Below, piece by piece: positions 26,256 to 33,786 of a DNA stretch of 64,000 bases (its first letter is position 1; every line of letters starts with the position of its first letter). The notes under the pieces were generated by a model. The model worked only from the letters and a program-made list of their open reading frames with translations. It made no database searches and was not told the DNA's origin. Made by a program: the position numbers and the translations under genes. The stretch covers positions 1-64,000 of the forward strand of contig JAFPBO010000026.1 in NCBI GenBank assembly GCA_017390475.1, in the 5' to 3' direction. This DNA is from Loktanella sp. GTDB taxonomy: Bacteria > Pseudomonadota > Alphaproteobacteria > Rhodobacterales > Rhodobacteraceae.

Positions 26256-26543
26256 TCAGACGAAGGACATCATATTGTTGATCAGGAAGATGCGCAGGAT
26301 TTCCAGACCCACCAGCACCAGCACCGGCGACAGATCGATCCCGCCCATATTGGGCAGCATATTGCGGATCGGGCCATAGATCGGCTCCAACACCCGTTCC
26401 AGCGTATACCAGACCTGCCCGACGAATTGCTGGCGCACATTCAGCACCTCGAACCGGATCAGCCAGCTCATGATGAAATGGGCGATGACGAAAAAGCGCA
26501 GGACGCCAATGATCACAAGCAAGGCTTGAAAGATGGTCAGCAT
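26256..26543 (-). CDS. YggT family membrane protein
   Basis: 95 residues with two hydrophobic stretches (LTIFQALLVIIGVLRFFVIAHFIMSWL and PVLVLVGLEILRIFLI) and the family signature LEPIYGPIRNMLPNMGGIDLSPVL between them. YggT proteins are small inner-membrane proteins linked to osmotic or cell-envelope functions, with no settled mechanism. I start at the ATG at 26543, where the first hydrophobic segment begins. Stands alone, upstream region short. Confidence 0.88.
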   Translation of the reverse strand: MLTIFQALLVIIGVLRFFVIAHFIMSWLIRFEVLNVRQQFVGQVWYTLERVLEPIYGPIRNMLPNMGGIDLSPVLVLVGLEILRIFLINNMMSFV

Positions 26544-26677
26544 GATGGACGGGCCTCTTTTTACGGTGTCGCACTGACCTAATCCGTCCGTTCCAATCCG
26601 GCAAGCCCCGGACTTGCCTCGCAACTGACTGATGCCATTGGAGAGCGATTTAAACCCGTGGGTTTTCTGAAGCGAGA

Positions 26678-26720
26678 TTGAAATTCCCCGCGCCTTAGTG
26701 TATATGTCCCTGCATATACA
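26678..26720 (+). promoter_or_regulatory. vapBC promoter with overlapping palindromic operator
   Basis: TTGAAA (26678-26683), 17-base spacer, TATATG (26701-26706). A perfect 8-bp inverted repeat TGTATATG/CATATACA with a 6-base centre (26699-26720) covers the -10 element. This is the classic layout for autorepression by an AbrB-fold antitoxin with its toxin. Confidence 0.75.
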
Positions 26721-26740
26721 TGCGCGCAGGAGGGGTGATC

Positions 26741-27004
26741 ATGCCGCAACCGCAATCATATTCAGAGCGTCGTGAAGCCAAGCTCTTTCGCAACAACAAG
26801 AGTCAGGCCGTCCGTATTCCCGCAGACTTCGAGTTGCCGGGGAACCTGGTGAACATCTATCGCGACGGGAACCGGCTGATCATCGAGCCGGTGCGCCGCA
26901 AGAACCTGCTTGAAGTGCTGGCAGAACTGGAACCACTCGGACCAGAGGATCAATTTCCTGACGTGGATAAGACGCTTCTTCCGGCCAAGGGCATCGACCT
27001 TTGA
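26741..27004 (+). CDS. vapB: VapB-type antitoxin (AbrB/MazE fold)
   Basis: 87-residue antitoxin. The N-terminal swapped-hairpin DNA-binding domain is recognisable by AKLFRNNKSQAVRIPADFELPG...VNIYRDGNRLIIEP, the standard VapB pattern, and the C-terminal tail is the presumed toxin-neutralising segment. The ATG at 26741 has AGGAGG at good distance. Its stop lies immediately before the vapC start. It likely represses its own promoter through the palindrome at 26699-26720. Confidence 0.93.
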   Translation: MPQPQSYSERREAKLFRNNKSQAVRIPADFELPGNLVNIYRDGNRLIIEPVRRKNLLEVLAELEPLGPEDQFPDVDKTLLPAKGIDL

Positions 27005-27006
27005 GC

Positions 27007-27402
27007 ATGTATATGCTGGACACCAACATCATCTCCGATCTGCTACGAAATCCTGACGGCAGCGCGGCAAAGCGCATTGCCGAAGTTGGCCCGGATACGA
27101 TCTGCGTGAGCGTCATCACGGCGGCAGAGCTGCGATATGGCTGTGCAAAGAAAGGGTCTGCGAAACTGTTGGCCTATGTCGAAGCGATACTGGAAAGTGT
27201 GCAGGTTCTGTCATTCGATGTGCCTGCTGACGCAGAATATGGCGGTATCCGGGCCGCGCTTGAGGCCGCTGGCAAGACCATTGGTCCGAATGATCTATTG
27301 ATCGCAGCGCATGCCTGCGCCGCTGGCGCAATCCTCGTGACTGACAACACGAGCGAATTTTCCCGCGTTCGCGGCCTGCGGGTTGAAAACTGGATCAGGT
27401 AA
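27007..27402 (+). CDS. vapC: VapC-type PIN-domain toxin
   Basis: 131-residue PIN-domain ribonuclease. The acidic active-site residues are all present: D in MLDTNIISDLL, E in AAELRYG, D in GPNDLLIAAHA and D in VTDNTSEFSRV, so it should be active. Usual VapC targets are initiator tRNA or rRNA, not determinable here. The ATG at 27007 directly follows vapB; a TTG at 27001 would overlap it. Pair stands alone between YggT and a thioesterase, consistent with horizontal mobility but without transposase remnants. Confidence 0.93.
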   Translation: MYMLDTNIISDLLRNPDGSAAKRIAEVGPDTICVSVITAAELRYGCAKKGSAKLLAYVEAILESVQVLSFDVPADAEYGGIRAALEAAGKTIGPNDLLIAAHACAAGAILVTDNTSEFSRVRGLRVENWIR

Positions 27403-27570
27403 GGGAGCATGATATGCTTTGCCTATCCGAGGCAGCAGACGGCAGGTATCGTGTGACCTCACAAAAGCGAGAATGAGGGGCCTGAAATCTCACCCCACCC
27501 TTTCCCCAAGGTAAAAGTTGACGCAAGCGTCATGCCCCGCCATGCCGGGCGCAACCACAAGAGGCATGCC

Positions 27571-28116
27571 ATGTATCCCATCATCCGCACCTTCAAGGAA
27601 GTCTTCGTCAACAAACGCAGGCCCAAGCTGCCTCCGCTGGGCACGCATGTGTCGTATCACCGCTGCTGGCCGCAGGATATCGACGTCTATCTGGAAATGA
27701 ACAATGGCCGCATCCTGACGATCATGGATCTGGGGCGCACGGGTCTGGGCATACGCACCGGGCTGGTCGCGACCTTGCGGCGCAATGGCTGGGGGCTGAC
27801 GATGGCGGGGGCCTCGGTCCGGTATCGCAAAAGGATCAGGCCGTTTACCCGGTTCCGCATGGTCAGCAAATTGATCGGCTGGGACGATAAATTCATGTAT
27901 CTGGATCAGTCGATCTGGATCGGCAGCGATTGCGCGGTGCAGATCCTCTATCGCTCTGCCGCGACCAGTAAGACCGGGATTGTGAAACCGGAACGGCTGC
28001 TTTCCGAAATGGGCCTGTCCGACCCCACCCCCCGGCTGCCCGACTGGGCGCAAGGCTGGATCGACGCCGACCGTGCCCGCCCCTGGCCGCCGGTGGATCA
28101 TGGTGCAGAAACCTAA
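27571..28116 (+). CDS. Hotdog-fold acyl-CoA thioesterase (4HBT/THEM6-like)
   Basis: 181 residues resembling the thioesterase family with the pattern DIDVYLEMNNGRILTIMDLGR near residue 40, where the initial strand-helix of the hotdog fold normally has D-x-x-x-H-x-N; here Asn-Asn-Gly-Arg is kept. It then continues through FRMVSKLIGWDDKFMYLDQSIW, the central beta strands. The ATG at 27571 follows AGAGG. Upstream is a palindrome TGACGC-AA-GCGTCA (27519-27532) of unknown role. Substrate unknown. Confidence 0.75.
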   Translation: MYPIIRTFKEVFVNKRRPKLPPLGTHVSYHRCWPQDIDVYLEMNNGRILTIMDLGRTGLGIRTGLVATLRRNGWGLTMAGASVRYRKRIRPFTRFRMVSKLIGWDDKFMYLDQSIWIGSDCAVQILYRSAATSKTGIVKPERLLSEMGLSDPTPRLPDWAQGWIDADRARPWPPVDHGAET

Positions 28117-28182
28117 ACCTCTTCTTGCCAGACCCCCGATTTGCAGTGTCTAGTCCGCAAAGGACAAGTGCAGGGACAGGTT

Positions 28183-29574
28183 ATGGCAGTCAGCAAGAAA
28201 CGTATCTGGGGGTGGATGTCCTATGACTGGGCCGCCCAGCCATTTTATACGCTGGGTCTGACCTTCATCTTTGGCCCCTATTTCGCGGTCGCTGCAGCGC
28301 AACATTACCTTGGCATGGGGCTGGACGAATTCGCAGCCAATGCCCGCGCGCAATGGATCTGGTCAGCAGGGCAGACGGTGGCCGGATTGCTGATCGCCTT
28401 CAGCGCGCCGTTTCTGGGGGCTTTCGCCGATAATTCCGGGCGCAAAATCCCCTGGATCGTGTTCTTTTCCGTCATCTATGTAGTCGCCACATGGATGCTT
28501 TGGGGGCTGACGCCGGATGGGGCAAACCTGATCCTGATCCTTGTCGTGTTCTACGTGGGCTTCATTGCCGCCGAAAGTGGCCTCAATTTCACCAATGCGA
28601 TCCTGCCATCCTTGGGCAATGATCAGGAGGTCGGGCGGATTTCCGGCTCTGGCGCGGCCTTTGGCTATTGGGGCGGGGTGGTGGCGCTGTTCGTGATGCT
28701 GCTGCTTCTGGCCGAGAATGATCAGGGTGTCACATTGCTGGGCAATGCCCCGCTGTTCGGGCTGGACCCCGAGATGCGCGAAGGCACAAGGTCGGTCGGG
28801 CCGTTCATCGCGATCTGGTATGTGATCTTTATCATTCCGTTCTTCCTTTATGTCCGCGACGATCCTTTTGCCCTGCGCCGGTCAACCAAGCTCAGCGCTG
28901 TCGCGGGTGAGCTGATGACGACACTGCGCTCCGTGGTGCAGCGCAAAAGCCTGCTGAATTTCCTTGTCGGGTCAATGTTCTACCGCGATGCGCTGAATGC
29001 GCTTTATGCCTTTGGCGGGGTCTATGCCGCATTGGTGCTGCAATGGCAGACCGTCCAGATCGGCGTGTTCGGAATCATCGCGGCGATTGCTGCGGCCATC
29101 GTGACATGGCTGGGCGGATTAAGCGATGCGCGCTTTGGCCCCAAGCCAGTGATCAGGATATGCGTCTGGGTATTGATCGGCGTGTCGATCATCATCGTCG
29201 GCATGTCGCGGCAGGCAATCTTTGGCATCCCCCTGCCCGCAGGGTCGATGATCCCTGACCTGATCTTTTACACCTGCGGTATCTGTATCGGTGGCGCGGG
29301 TGGTGCGCTTTATTCAGCGTCGCGGTCGATGATGGTGCGCCATACCCACCCCGACCGCCCGGCAGAGGCATTCGGCCTGTTCGCCCTGACCGGCAAGGCC
29401 ACTGCTTTCCTTGCCCCCGCATTGATCACGCTGTTCACAATTATGACGGGCAGCAACCAATTGGGCTTTTTGCCGATTATCTTTCTTTTCATGATCGGTC
29501 TTTACCTGCTACGCTTCGTCAACAAGAACGGAGATCGTGACACATGGTCCGCATCGCAGCAGCCCTTATCCTAA
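28183..29574 (+). CDS. MFS transporter of the UMF1/Atg22-like family
   Basis: 463-residue inner-membrane carrier with about twelve hydrophobic segments. The family is indicated by MSYDWAAQPFYTLGLTFIFG at the N-terminus and the GAFADNSGRKIPW loop between helices 2 and 3. UMF1 carriers are thought to export metabolites, with fungal relatives releasing amino acids from vacuoles; the bacterial substrate is unknown. The last 31 bases overlap the start of mepA, implying coupled translation. Confidence 0.85.
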   Translation: MAVSKKRIWGWMSYDWAAQPFYTLGLTFIFGPYFAVAAAQHYLGMGLDEFAANARAQWIWSAGQTVAGLLIAFSAPFLGAFADNSGRKIPWIVFFSVIYVVATWMLWGLTPDGANLILILVVFYVGFIAAESGLNFTNAILPSLGNDQEVGRISGSGAAFGYWGGVVALFVMLLLLAENDQGVTLLGNAPLFGLDPEMREGTRSVGPFIAIWYVIFIIPFFLYVRDDPFALRRSTKLSAVAGELMTTLRSVVQRKSLLNFLVGSMFYRDALNALYAFGGVYAALVLQWQTVQIGVFGIIAAIAAAIVTWLGGLSDARFGPKPVIRICVWVLIGVSIIIVGMSRQAIFGIPLPAGSMIPDLIFYTCGICIGGAGGALYSASRSMMVRHTHPDRPAEAFGLFALTGKATAFLAPALITLFTIMTGSNQLGFLPIIFLFMIGLYLLRFVNKNGDRDTWSASQQPLS

Positions 29575-30458
29575 GCCTCGCCCTTGCCGCCTGCCAGTCC
29601 GAGGATGCGCCAGCGTCACGGGCCGAAGTGATGCAGAATGCCGGTGACAACCGGATCGCGAAAACTTTGTTCGGCGCGGCACCGCGCCCCTCGGCGCAAG
29701 CGCCCGCTGCTTTGGGTGGCTATTCGCAAGGCTGTCAAGCAGGGGCAGTCGCGCTGCCCGAAACCGGCCCGACATGGCAGGCCATGCGCCTGTCGCGCAA
29801 CCGCAACTGGGCGCAGCCGGTGACGGTGGATTATGTGCAGGACCTCAGCCGCTTTGCCGCGACCTTGCCGGGGTGGAACGGGCTTTATGTCGGTGACCTC
29901 AGCCAACCACGCGGCGGGCCGATGCTGACAGGGCATGCCAGCCACCAGACAGGGCTGGATGCAGATATCTGGATGCTGCCGGCGACACGGCTGGACCTGA
30001 ACCGGGCGGAACGTGAATCCCTCTCGTCAATCTCCATGCAGCGGGCAAGCGGTGCTTATGTGAACAACAGCTGGACCCCGCAGCACGAGGCGCTGATCCG
30101 CGCCGCCGCATCCGACCCGCGCACAGCACGGATTTTCGTCTTTGCCGGGGCCAAGGTGGAAATGTGCAACAATGCGGCGGGTGACCGCAGCTGGCTGAAC
30201 AAGGTCCGGCCTTGGTATGGGCATCATTACCATTTCCATGTGCGGCTGAATTGTCCGCCCGGTGACGCATCCTGCGTTGATCAGGCCCCGCCGCCACCCG
30301 GTGACGGTTGCGCCGAAGCGCAGGAATGGGTCAATAATATCATCAGCCCGCCACCACCCACGCCACGCGATCCATCCGCTGCACCGGTCACGCCACGCGG
30401 TGAACTGACGATGGCGCGCCTGCCGGGGCAATGTTTGGCCGTATTGAACGCAAACTGA
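29544..30458 (+). CDS. mepA: Penicillin-insensitive murein endopeptidase, lipoprotein form (MepA)
   Basis: LAS-family zinc metallopeptidase that cleaves cross-links in peptidoglycan. The 304-residue product begins with a lipoprotein signal ([12 protein letters not shown]; lipobox LAAC), keeps the metal and catalytic residues in [14 protein letters not shown] (about 130-145) and [17 protein letters not shown] (about 220-235), and ends in a proline-rich tail with an alternate cysteine-rich piece (DASCVDQ...DGCAEAQEW) typical of this family. Periplasm-facing, membrane-anchored by inference. Overlaps the upstream MFS gene. Confidence 0.93.
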   Translation: MVRIAAALILSLALAACQSEDAPASRAEVMQNAGDNRIAKTLFGAAPRPSAQAPAALGGYSQGCQAGAVALPETGPTWQAMRLSRNRNWAQPVTVDYVQDLSRFAATLPGWNGLYVGDLSQPRGGPMLTGHASHQTGLDADIWMLPATRLDLNRAERESLSSISMQRASGAYVNNSWTPQHEALIRAAASDPRTARIFVFAGAKVEMCNNAAGDRSWLNKVRPWYGHHYHFHVRLNCPPGDASCVDQAPPPPGDGCAEAQEWVNNIISPPPPTPRDPSAAPVTPRGELTMARLPGQCLAVLNAN

Positions 30459-30522
30459 TCCAAACGAACCTTTTCTTTACCGTTGCAGGCCTAGGCTGGT
30501 AGCAACTAGCCCCAGCAATGAA

Positions 30523-31386
30523 ATGAACCTTGCCTTGCAACTGATCAGTTTTCTTCCAGCCTTGCTGATGGCCCTGCCTGCCGTGTCCGATGCGGAATTT
30601 ATCGGCGCCTACACATTGACTGACGACGATCCACGCTTTGGCGGGTTTTCTGCAATCGAAGTGACCGATGACGGCGCGGGCTTTGTCGCGATCAGCGACC
30701 GGGCGCTGTTCGTCACGGGCACATTTGAACGGACCGGCGACCAAATCACCGGGGTCACCACCGACCCGCTGATCCAGATGACCGGGCCCGGCGGCCGCGA
30801 CCTGACCCGCCCTGAAAGCGACAGCGAAGGGCTGGCCATAGCCCCGGACGGCACGATCTTTGTGTCGTTCGAATGGATGCATGGCATCCGCCGATTTGAC
30901 TCTGTCGATGCGCCCGGGTCGGAATTGATGACCACACCCGCCTTTGACGGGATGCAACCGAATGCATCGCTGGAAGCCTTGGCCATCAGTGATGACGGCG
31001 CGCTTTACACGATCCCCGAACGGTCGGGTGCGGTGAACCAGCCATTTCCGGTTTACCGGCTGAAGGATGGTGTCTGGGACCAGCCCTTTACCCTGCCCCG
31101 GCGCGGTAGTTTTCTGGTGGTGGGCGCTGATATCGGGCCGGACGGGCGGCTTTACGTGCTGGAGCGTGATTTTGTTGGCATCGGCTTTCGCAGCCGCGTG
31201 CGGCGGTTTGACATGGCAGGCGGCAGTGAACAGGTGCTACTGCAAACCCGCACCCGCCATCATGACAATCTGGAAGGGATCAGCGTCTGGCAAGACGATG
31301 ACGGTTTGCGGATCACGATGATTTCCGACGACAACCTCACCAACTTTCAACGGACCGAGGTTGTGGAATACAGGTTGACGGACTGA
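30523..31386 (+). CDS. Secreted phytase-like esterase domain protein
   Basis: 287 residues with a signal peptide ([24 protein letters not shown]) and a single beta-propeller-like phytase-like domain. Typical blocks are [64 protein letters not shown] and [11 protein letters not shown], whose aspartates/glutamates would form a metal site. Activity is usually recorded only as esterase-like for this family, and phytate as a substrate is unlikely. Nothing in the neighbourhood narrows it. Confidence 0.8.
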   Translation: MNLALQLISFLPALLMALPAVSDAEFIGAYTLTDDDPRFGGFSAIEVTDDGAGFVAISDRALFVTGTFERTGDQITGVTTDPLIQMTGPGGRDLTRPESDSEGLAIAPDGTIFVSFEWMHGIRRFDSVDAPGSELMTTPAFDGMQPNASLEALAISDDGALYTIPERSGAVNQPFPVYRLKDGVWDQPFTLPRRGSFLVVGADIGPDGRLYVLERDFVGIGFRSRVRRFDMAGGSEQVLLQTRTRHHDNLEGISVWQDDDGLRITMISDDNLTNFQRTEVVEYRLTD

Positions 31387-31461
31387 CCGGCTGGCGTTAG
31401 GTCGCGCTGTCCCCATGCAGGGGGCCAAGTGCCGCACCCTTGTCAAAACGGAAATATTCAA

Positions 31462-32103
31462 ATGACACGCATCCTTCCCGGCGTTATCGCCATGGCCATT
31501 ATCGTCGTGGCCTCCAATATCCTTGTGCAATTCCTGATCCTTGATGGTCTGCTGACCTGGGGGGCGTTCACCTATCCGCTGGCGTTTCTGGTCACGGATG
31601 TGATGAACCGGGTTTACGGCACGCAAGCCGCGCGCAAGGTCGTCTTTGTCGGCCTGATCGTCGGGATCATCTGCAGCCTGATCGGCACGCAAGTGATGCT
31701 GCAGGGTGACGGGTTCACCTATCCGGCTGTCGCGCTGCGGATCGCCATCGGATCGGCCACGGCATTCGGCGTCGCGCAACTCCTTGATATCGCGATCTTT
31801 GACCGGCTGCGCGCCGGTTCCTGGTGGAAAGCGCCGCTGACCAGCACCTTGATCGGGTCAACCGTGGATACGGTGATTTTCTTTTCCATCGGTTTTGCCT
31901 CTGTGTTCAACGGGTTGAGCGCATCGGCAGCCGAGGAAATCATCTGGGCCCAAGATGCCGTGCCGTTCCTGAACATGGGGCCGCTGGTGCCGTTGTGGGT
32001 GTCGCTGGCCGTGGCGGATTGGGGGGTCAAACTGACCGTTGCGCTGCTGGCGCTGGTCCCGTTCCGCCTGATTGTTGGGCGTTTACAGCAGGCGAAAATA
32101 TAA
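31462..32103 (+). CDS. yhhQ: Queuosine precursor transporter (YhhQ)
   Basis: 213-residue integral membrane protein with about six helices, of the ECF-like DUF165 family that imports preQ0/preQ1 for queuosine in tRNA. Recognisable parts: FTYPLAFLVTDVMNRVYGTQAARKVV (the family's L-V-T-D-x-x-N-R-x-Y-G core), LIGSTVDTVIFFSIGF and LVPLWVSLAVADWGVKL. The ATG at 31462 lies at the beginning of the first helix. I looked for a preQ1 riboswitch upstream and did not see one. A 9-bp AT-rich inverted repeat and a separate small transcription unit follow. Confidence 0.93.
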   Translation: MTRILPGVIAMAIIVVASNILVQFLILDGLLTWGAFTYPLAFLVTDVMNRVYGTQAARKVVFVGLIVGIICSLIGTQVMLQGDGFTYPAVALRIAIGSATAFGVAQLLDIAIFDRLRAGSWWKAPLTSTLIGSTVDTVIFFSIGFASVFNGLSASAAEEIIWAQDAVPFLNMGPLVPLWVSLAVADWGVKLTVALLALVPFRLIVGRLQQAKI

Positions 32104-32114
32104 TCGCGACAGGT

Positions 32115-32139
32115 GGTATATTTTTACTTGAAATATACC
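32115..32139 (+). promoter_or_regulatory. 25-bp operator-like palindrome upstream of a small transcript
   Basis: Perfect 9-bp arms GGTATATTT and AAATATACC around TTACTTG. It begins 12 bases after the yhhQ stop and precedes the small transcript. The AT-rich stem and absence of a T run argue against a terminator, so a protein binding site is more likely. It includes TTGAAA, a possible -35. Confidence 0.45.
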
Positions 32140-32189
32140 AAATCTGTGCGAATCTAGCTGTAACGCAACAATTGAAAGGAGGTGATCCA

Positions 32190-32246
32190 GTGCATCATGA
32201 AGTATTGGAAACGTGTGGCGGGACAACTTGGGGGGCGATCAGCTAA
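32190..32246 (+). CDS. Possible 18-residue peptide (GTG start)
   Basis: GTG placed exactly 7 bases after AGGAGG, the ideal distance. It encodes an 18-residue peptide starting HHEVLETCGG after the initiator and ending TTWGAIS. No family is known to me. It overlaps the 21-residue frame below in another phase, so at most one is likely to matter. Confidence 0.3.
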   Translation: MHHEVLETCGGTTWGAIS

Positions 32247-32262
32247 GGCAGCCCTTGGCTGA
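32197..32262 (+). CDS. Possible 21-residue cationic peptide (ATG start)
   Basis: ATG 14 bases after AGGAGG. The peptide MKYWKRVAGQLGGRSAKAALG is basic and could form an amphipathic helix. The longer spacing is less favourable than for the GTG frame. Stop lies within the 3' arm of the 8-bp hairpin at 32241-32260. Unrecognised. Confidence 0.3.
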   Translation: MKYWKRVAGQLGGRSAKAALG

Positions 32263-32310
32263 ATGAACCCTAAGGTGGTAATCCTAACCGACCCACCTCC
32301 GACATTCAGG

Positions 32311-32343
32311 AAAGGACTATCCCAGACCGGGGTGGTCCTTTTT
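32311..32343 (+). terminator. Terminator of the small transcript
   Basis: AAAGGAC-x-A-x-CCC pairs with GGG-x-T-x-GTCCTTT, followed by a T run (five T at 32339-32343). About 50 bases after the last small frame. Confidence 0.75.
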
Positions 32344-32345
32344 AC

Positions 32346-32399
32346 GTTGAAAGCATAGCTTTCAACACCTGCGGGTCAGCGTTTGGCGCAGCCAAATGC
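32346..32399. repeat. Two adjacent palindromes before arfB
   Basis: GTTGAAAGC-ATA-GCTTTCAAC (32346-32366, perfect) and GCGTTTGGC-GCA-GCCAAATGC (32379-32399, one G-T pair). Both have 3-base loops and lie between the small-transcript terminator and arfB. They look like short REP-type elements. Confidence 0.5.
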
Positions 32400-32432
32400 G
32401 GCCGCACTGCCCCCGTGTAAAGAGACCCCGCC

Positions 32433-32852
32433 ATGACTCTACGCATCACCGATCATATCAGCATTGCCGATTGGGAGCTGACGGAAAGCTTTGCCCGCGC
32501 CTCGGGCCCCGGCGGGCAGAATGTGAACAAGGTTTCGACTGCGGTTGAGCTGCGGTTCGAGGCGGAGCGATCCCCCAACCTGCCCGATCCGGTGAAACGG
32601 CGGCTGCGGCGGCTGGCCGGGCGGCGCTGGACGCTGGACGGGGCCATCGTGATTTTTGTCCAAGACACCCGCAGCCAGGCCCGCAACCGCGAGATCGCGC
32701 GCCAGCGGCTGGCGGAACTGATCCATGCCGCGACTTTGGTGCCGAAACGGCGCGTCGCGACAAAGCCGACCTATGGGTCGGTCAAGCGGCGGCTGAAAGA
32801 GAAAAAGGTGCGCGGCGAGGTCAAGGCGATGCGGGGGAAGGTGGAGGAGTGA
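32433..32852 (+). CDS. arfB: ArfB, peptidyl-tRNA hydrolase ribosome rescue factor
   Basis: 139-residue protein (YaeJ/ICT1 family) that enters stalled ribosomes without a stop codon and hydrolyses the peptidyl-tRNA. The GGQ loop is present in ARASGPGGQNVNKVSTAVELRF (about residues 22-43), and the C-terminal tail is strongly basic (KRRLKEKKVRGEVKAMRGK), as needed to sit in the mRNA channel. Length is normal. A perfect palindrome follows 5 bases after the stop. Confidence 0.95.
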   Translation: MTLRITDHISIADWELTESFARASGPGGQNVNKVSTAVELRFEAERSPNLPDPVKRRLRRLAGRRWTLDGAIVIFVQDTRSQARNREIARQRLAELIHAATLVPKRRVATKPTYGSVKRRLKEKKVRGEVKAMRGKVEE

Positions 32853-32856
32853 GGAG

Positions 32857-32880
32857 AAACCTTCCCCGCGGGGAAGGTTT
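32857..32880. repeat. 24-bp perfect palindrome with CCTTCCCCGCGGGGAAGG core, copy 1
   Basis: The core CCTTCCCCGCGGGGAAGG is flanked by AAA and TTT to give 24 bp of perfect symmetry. A second copy lies 71 bases downstream. Possible hairpin terminator for arfB on the plus strand. Confidence 0.7.
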
Positions 32881-32951
32881 CTGACCGCTGTGGGATCGGG
32901 CCGTCTTTGGGATGATGGGTCATCGACCAAGCGGCATCCGGTTCTGGCGCG

Positions 32952-32971
32952 ACCTTCCCCGCGGGGAAGGT
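32952..32971. repeat. 20-bp perfect palindrome with the same core, copy 2
   Basis: ACCTTCCCCGCGGGGAAGGT, same core as copy 1. It abuts the ATG at 32972 of the DndB-like remnant, so the truncated gene begins right at the repeat. Confidence 0.7.
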
Positions 32972-33751
32972 ATGCGGTTCGCCTGCGCCGTGGAGGTGGT
33001 CTGTGGGCAGGTGCATTTGGGGCTAGACGTTGATCAGGAGCGTCAACTCTTTCACGACCTGAACAAACTCGGTAAACGCGTTTCGAGCAGCATGGCTCTG
33101 GAGTTTGACAGTTCAAACCCCATTACCCAGTTCATTAAGTCGTCAATCGTTGCTGACGGACTGGTGCAAGTAAATGACAAAGAAAATAAAGATTGGTCGC
33201 ATGACAACGGCGAACTGCCTATGAAGGATGTCGTCGCCATAAGCGCCTTGGCATTCTTGAACAAGTCAAACGCTTCAGGCGCAACGCCAGCAGTGATCGA
33301 ACCTAGGCACACCATTGTTCACCGGATGTGGTCGCAGATTACAGAGATTGACGGTTTTGGGCAGGAAAAAGCTAAAGAAAGTACAGTAGCGGCACAACCC
33401 GTCGTGCTTAAAGCACTTGCCAAATTAACTTATGATCTGAACTTCAGCAACAGACGGCCTGAAAATAGTGATGATCTATTTGAACAGTTTTTGAGTGCAA
33501 TTCCCAATATCAACTTCTCACACGATAATCCGATATGGCAGTACTTTGACCTGTCAGCTGAACAAATTCAGCAACATGGATTGGAAAACTTAAAAGCGTG
33601 GCTGCCAGACCTGGAGACTTCCGCAAATCGCGATATTGGGTCAAAGCAAGGTGGCTTCATGCGCTTTGGTGCAAAACATAACGACATCTACCCAATTCTT
33701 GGTGATATGGTACGCTTTATGGCTGATCTACCGTCAAGGCATGCGAAATAA
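32972..33751 (+). pseudogene. DndB/DGQHR-family remnant, N-terminally truncated
   Basis: A 259-codon frame resembling the C-terminal two thirds of DndB-type proteins, the transcriptional regulators of DNA phosphorothioation clusters. The family block D-x-D-x-E-R-Q-L-F-H-D-L-N followed by SSSMALEFDSSNPI is visible near residue 25-50. The N-terminal part with the DGQHR motif is absent and the frame begins at a palindromic repeat. Codon use is visibly more AT-rich than the neighbours (for example AATAAAGATTGG), suggesting foreign origin. No dndACDE genes are near. It could still be expressed, but no good ribosome binding site is seen. Confidence 0.6.
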
Positions 33752-33752
33752 C

Positions 33753-33786
33753 AAAAAGGGTGGCAGAGCGACCGAACTTTGCCACC
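33753..33786 (-). terminator. Intrinsic terminator of pncB
   Basis: On the minus strand GGTGGCA pairs with TGCCACC across a 14-nt loop and is followed by CTTTTTG. It starts at the pncB stop codon. Confidence 0.7.

Larger units (their letters stand above)
32171..32343 (+). ncRNA. Small structured transcript with extended Shine-Dalgarno (unrecognised)
   Basis: Compact unit ending in an intrinsic terminator. It contains a 17-nt exact complement of the 16S rRNA 3' tail (32174-32190), two overlapping tiny frames, an 8-bp hairpin AGCTAAGG/CCTTGGCT (32241-32260), and CCACCTCC (32293-32300). CCACCTCC can pair either with the Shine-Dalgarno GGAGGTG (32178-32184) or with AGGTGG (32273-32278). The alternative pairings suggest a switch controlling translation of a small peptide. 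I do not recognise an Rfam family. Transcription start not assigned; the left limit is the anti-SD match. Confidence 0.45.

Noticed and set aside
27403..27570. Short frame after vapC beginning MICFAYPRQQ
   Set aside because: Fifteen codons, no ribosome binding site and no similarity; the palindrome TGACGC-AA-GCGTCA nearby has no evident role.
31387..31461. preQ1 riboswitch upstream of yhhQ
   Set aside because: A short GC hairpin (CCCC/GGGG) is present but no preQ1-I, -II or -III core could be matched.
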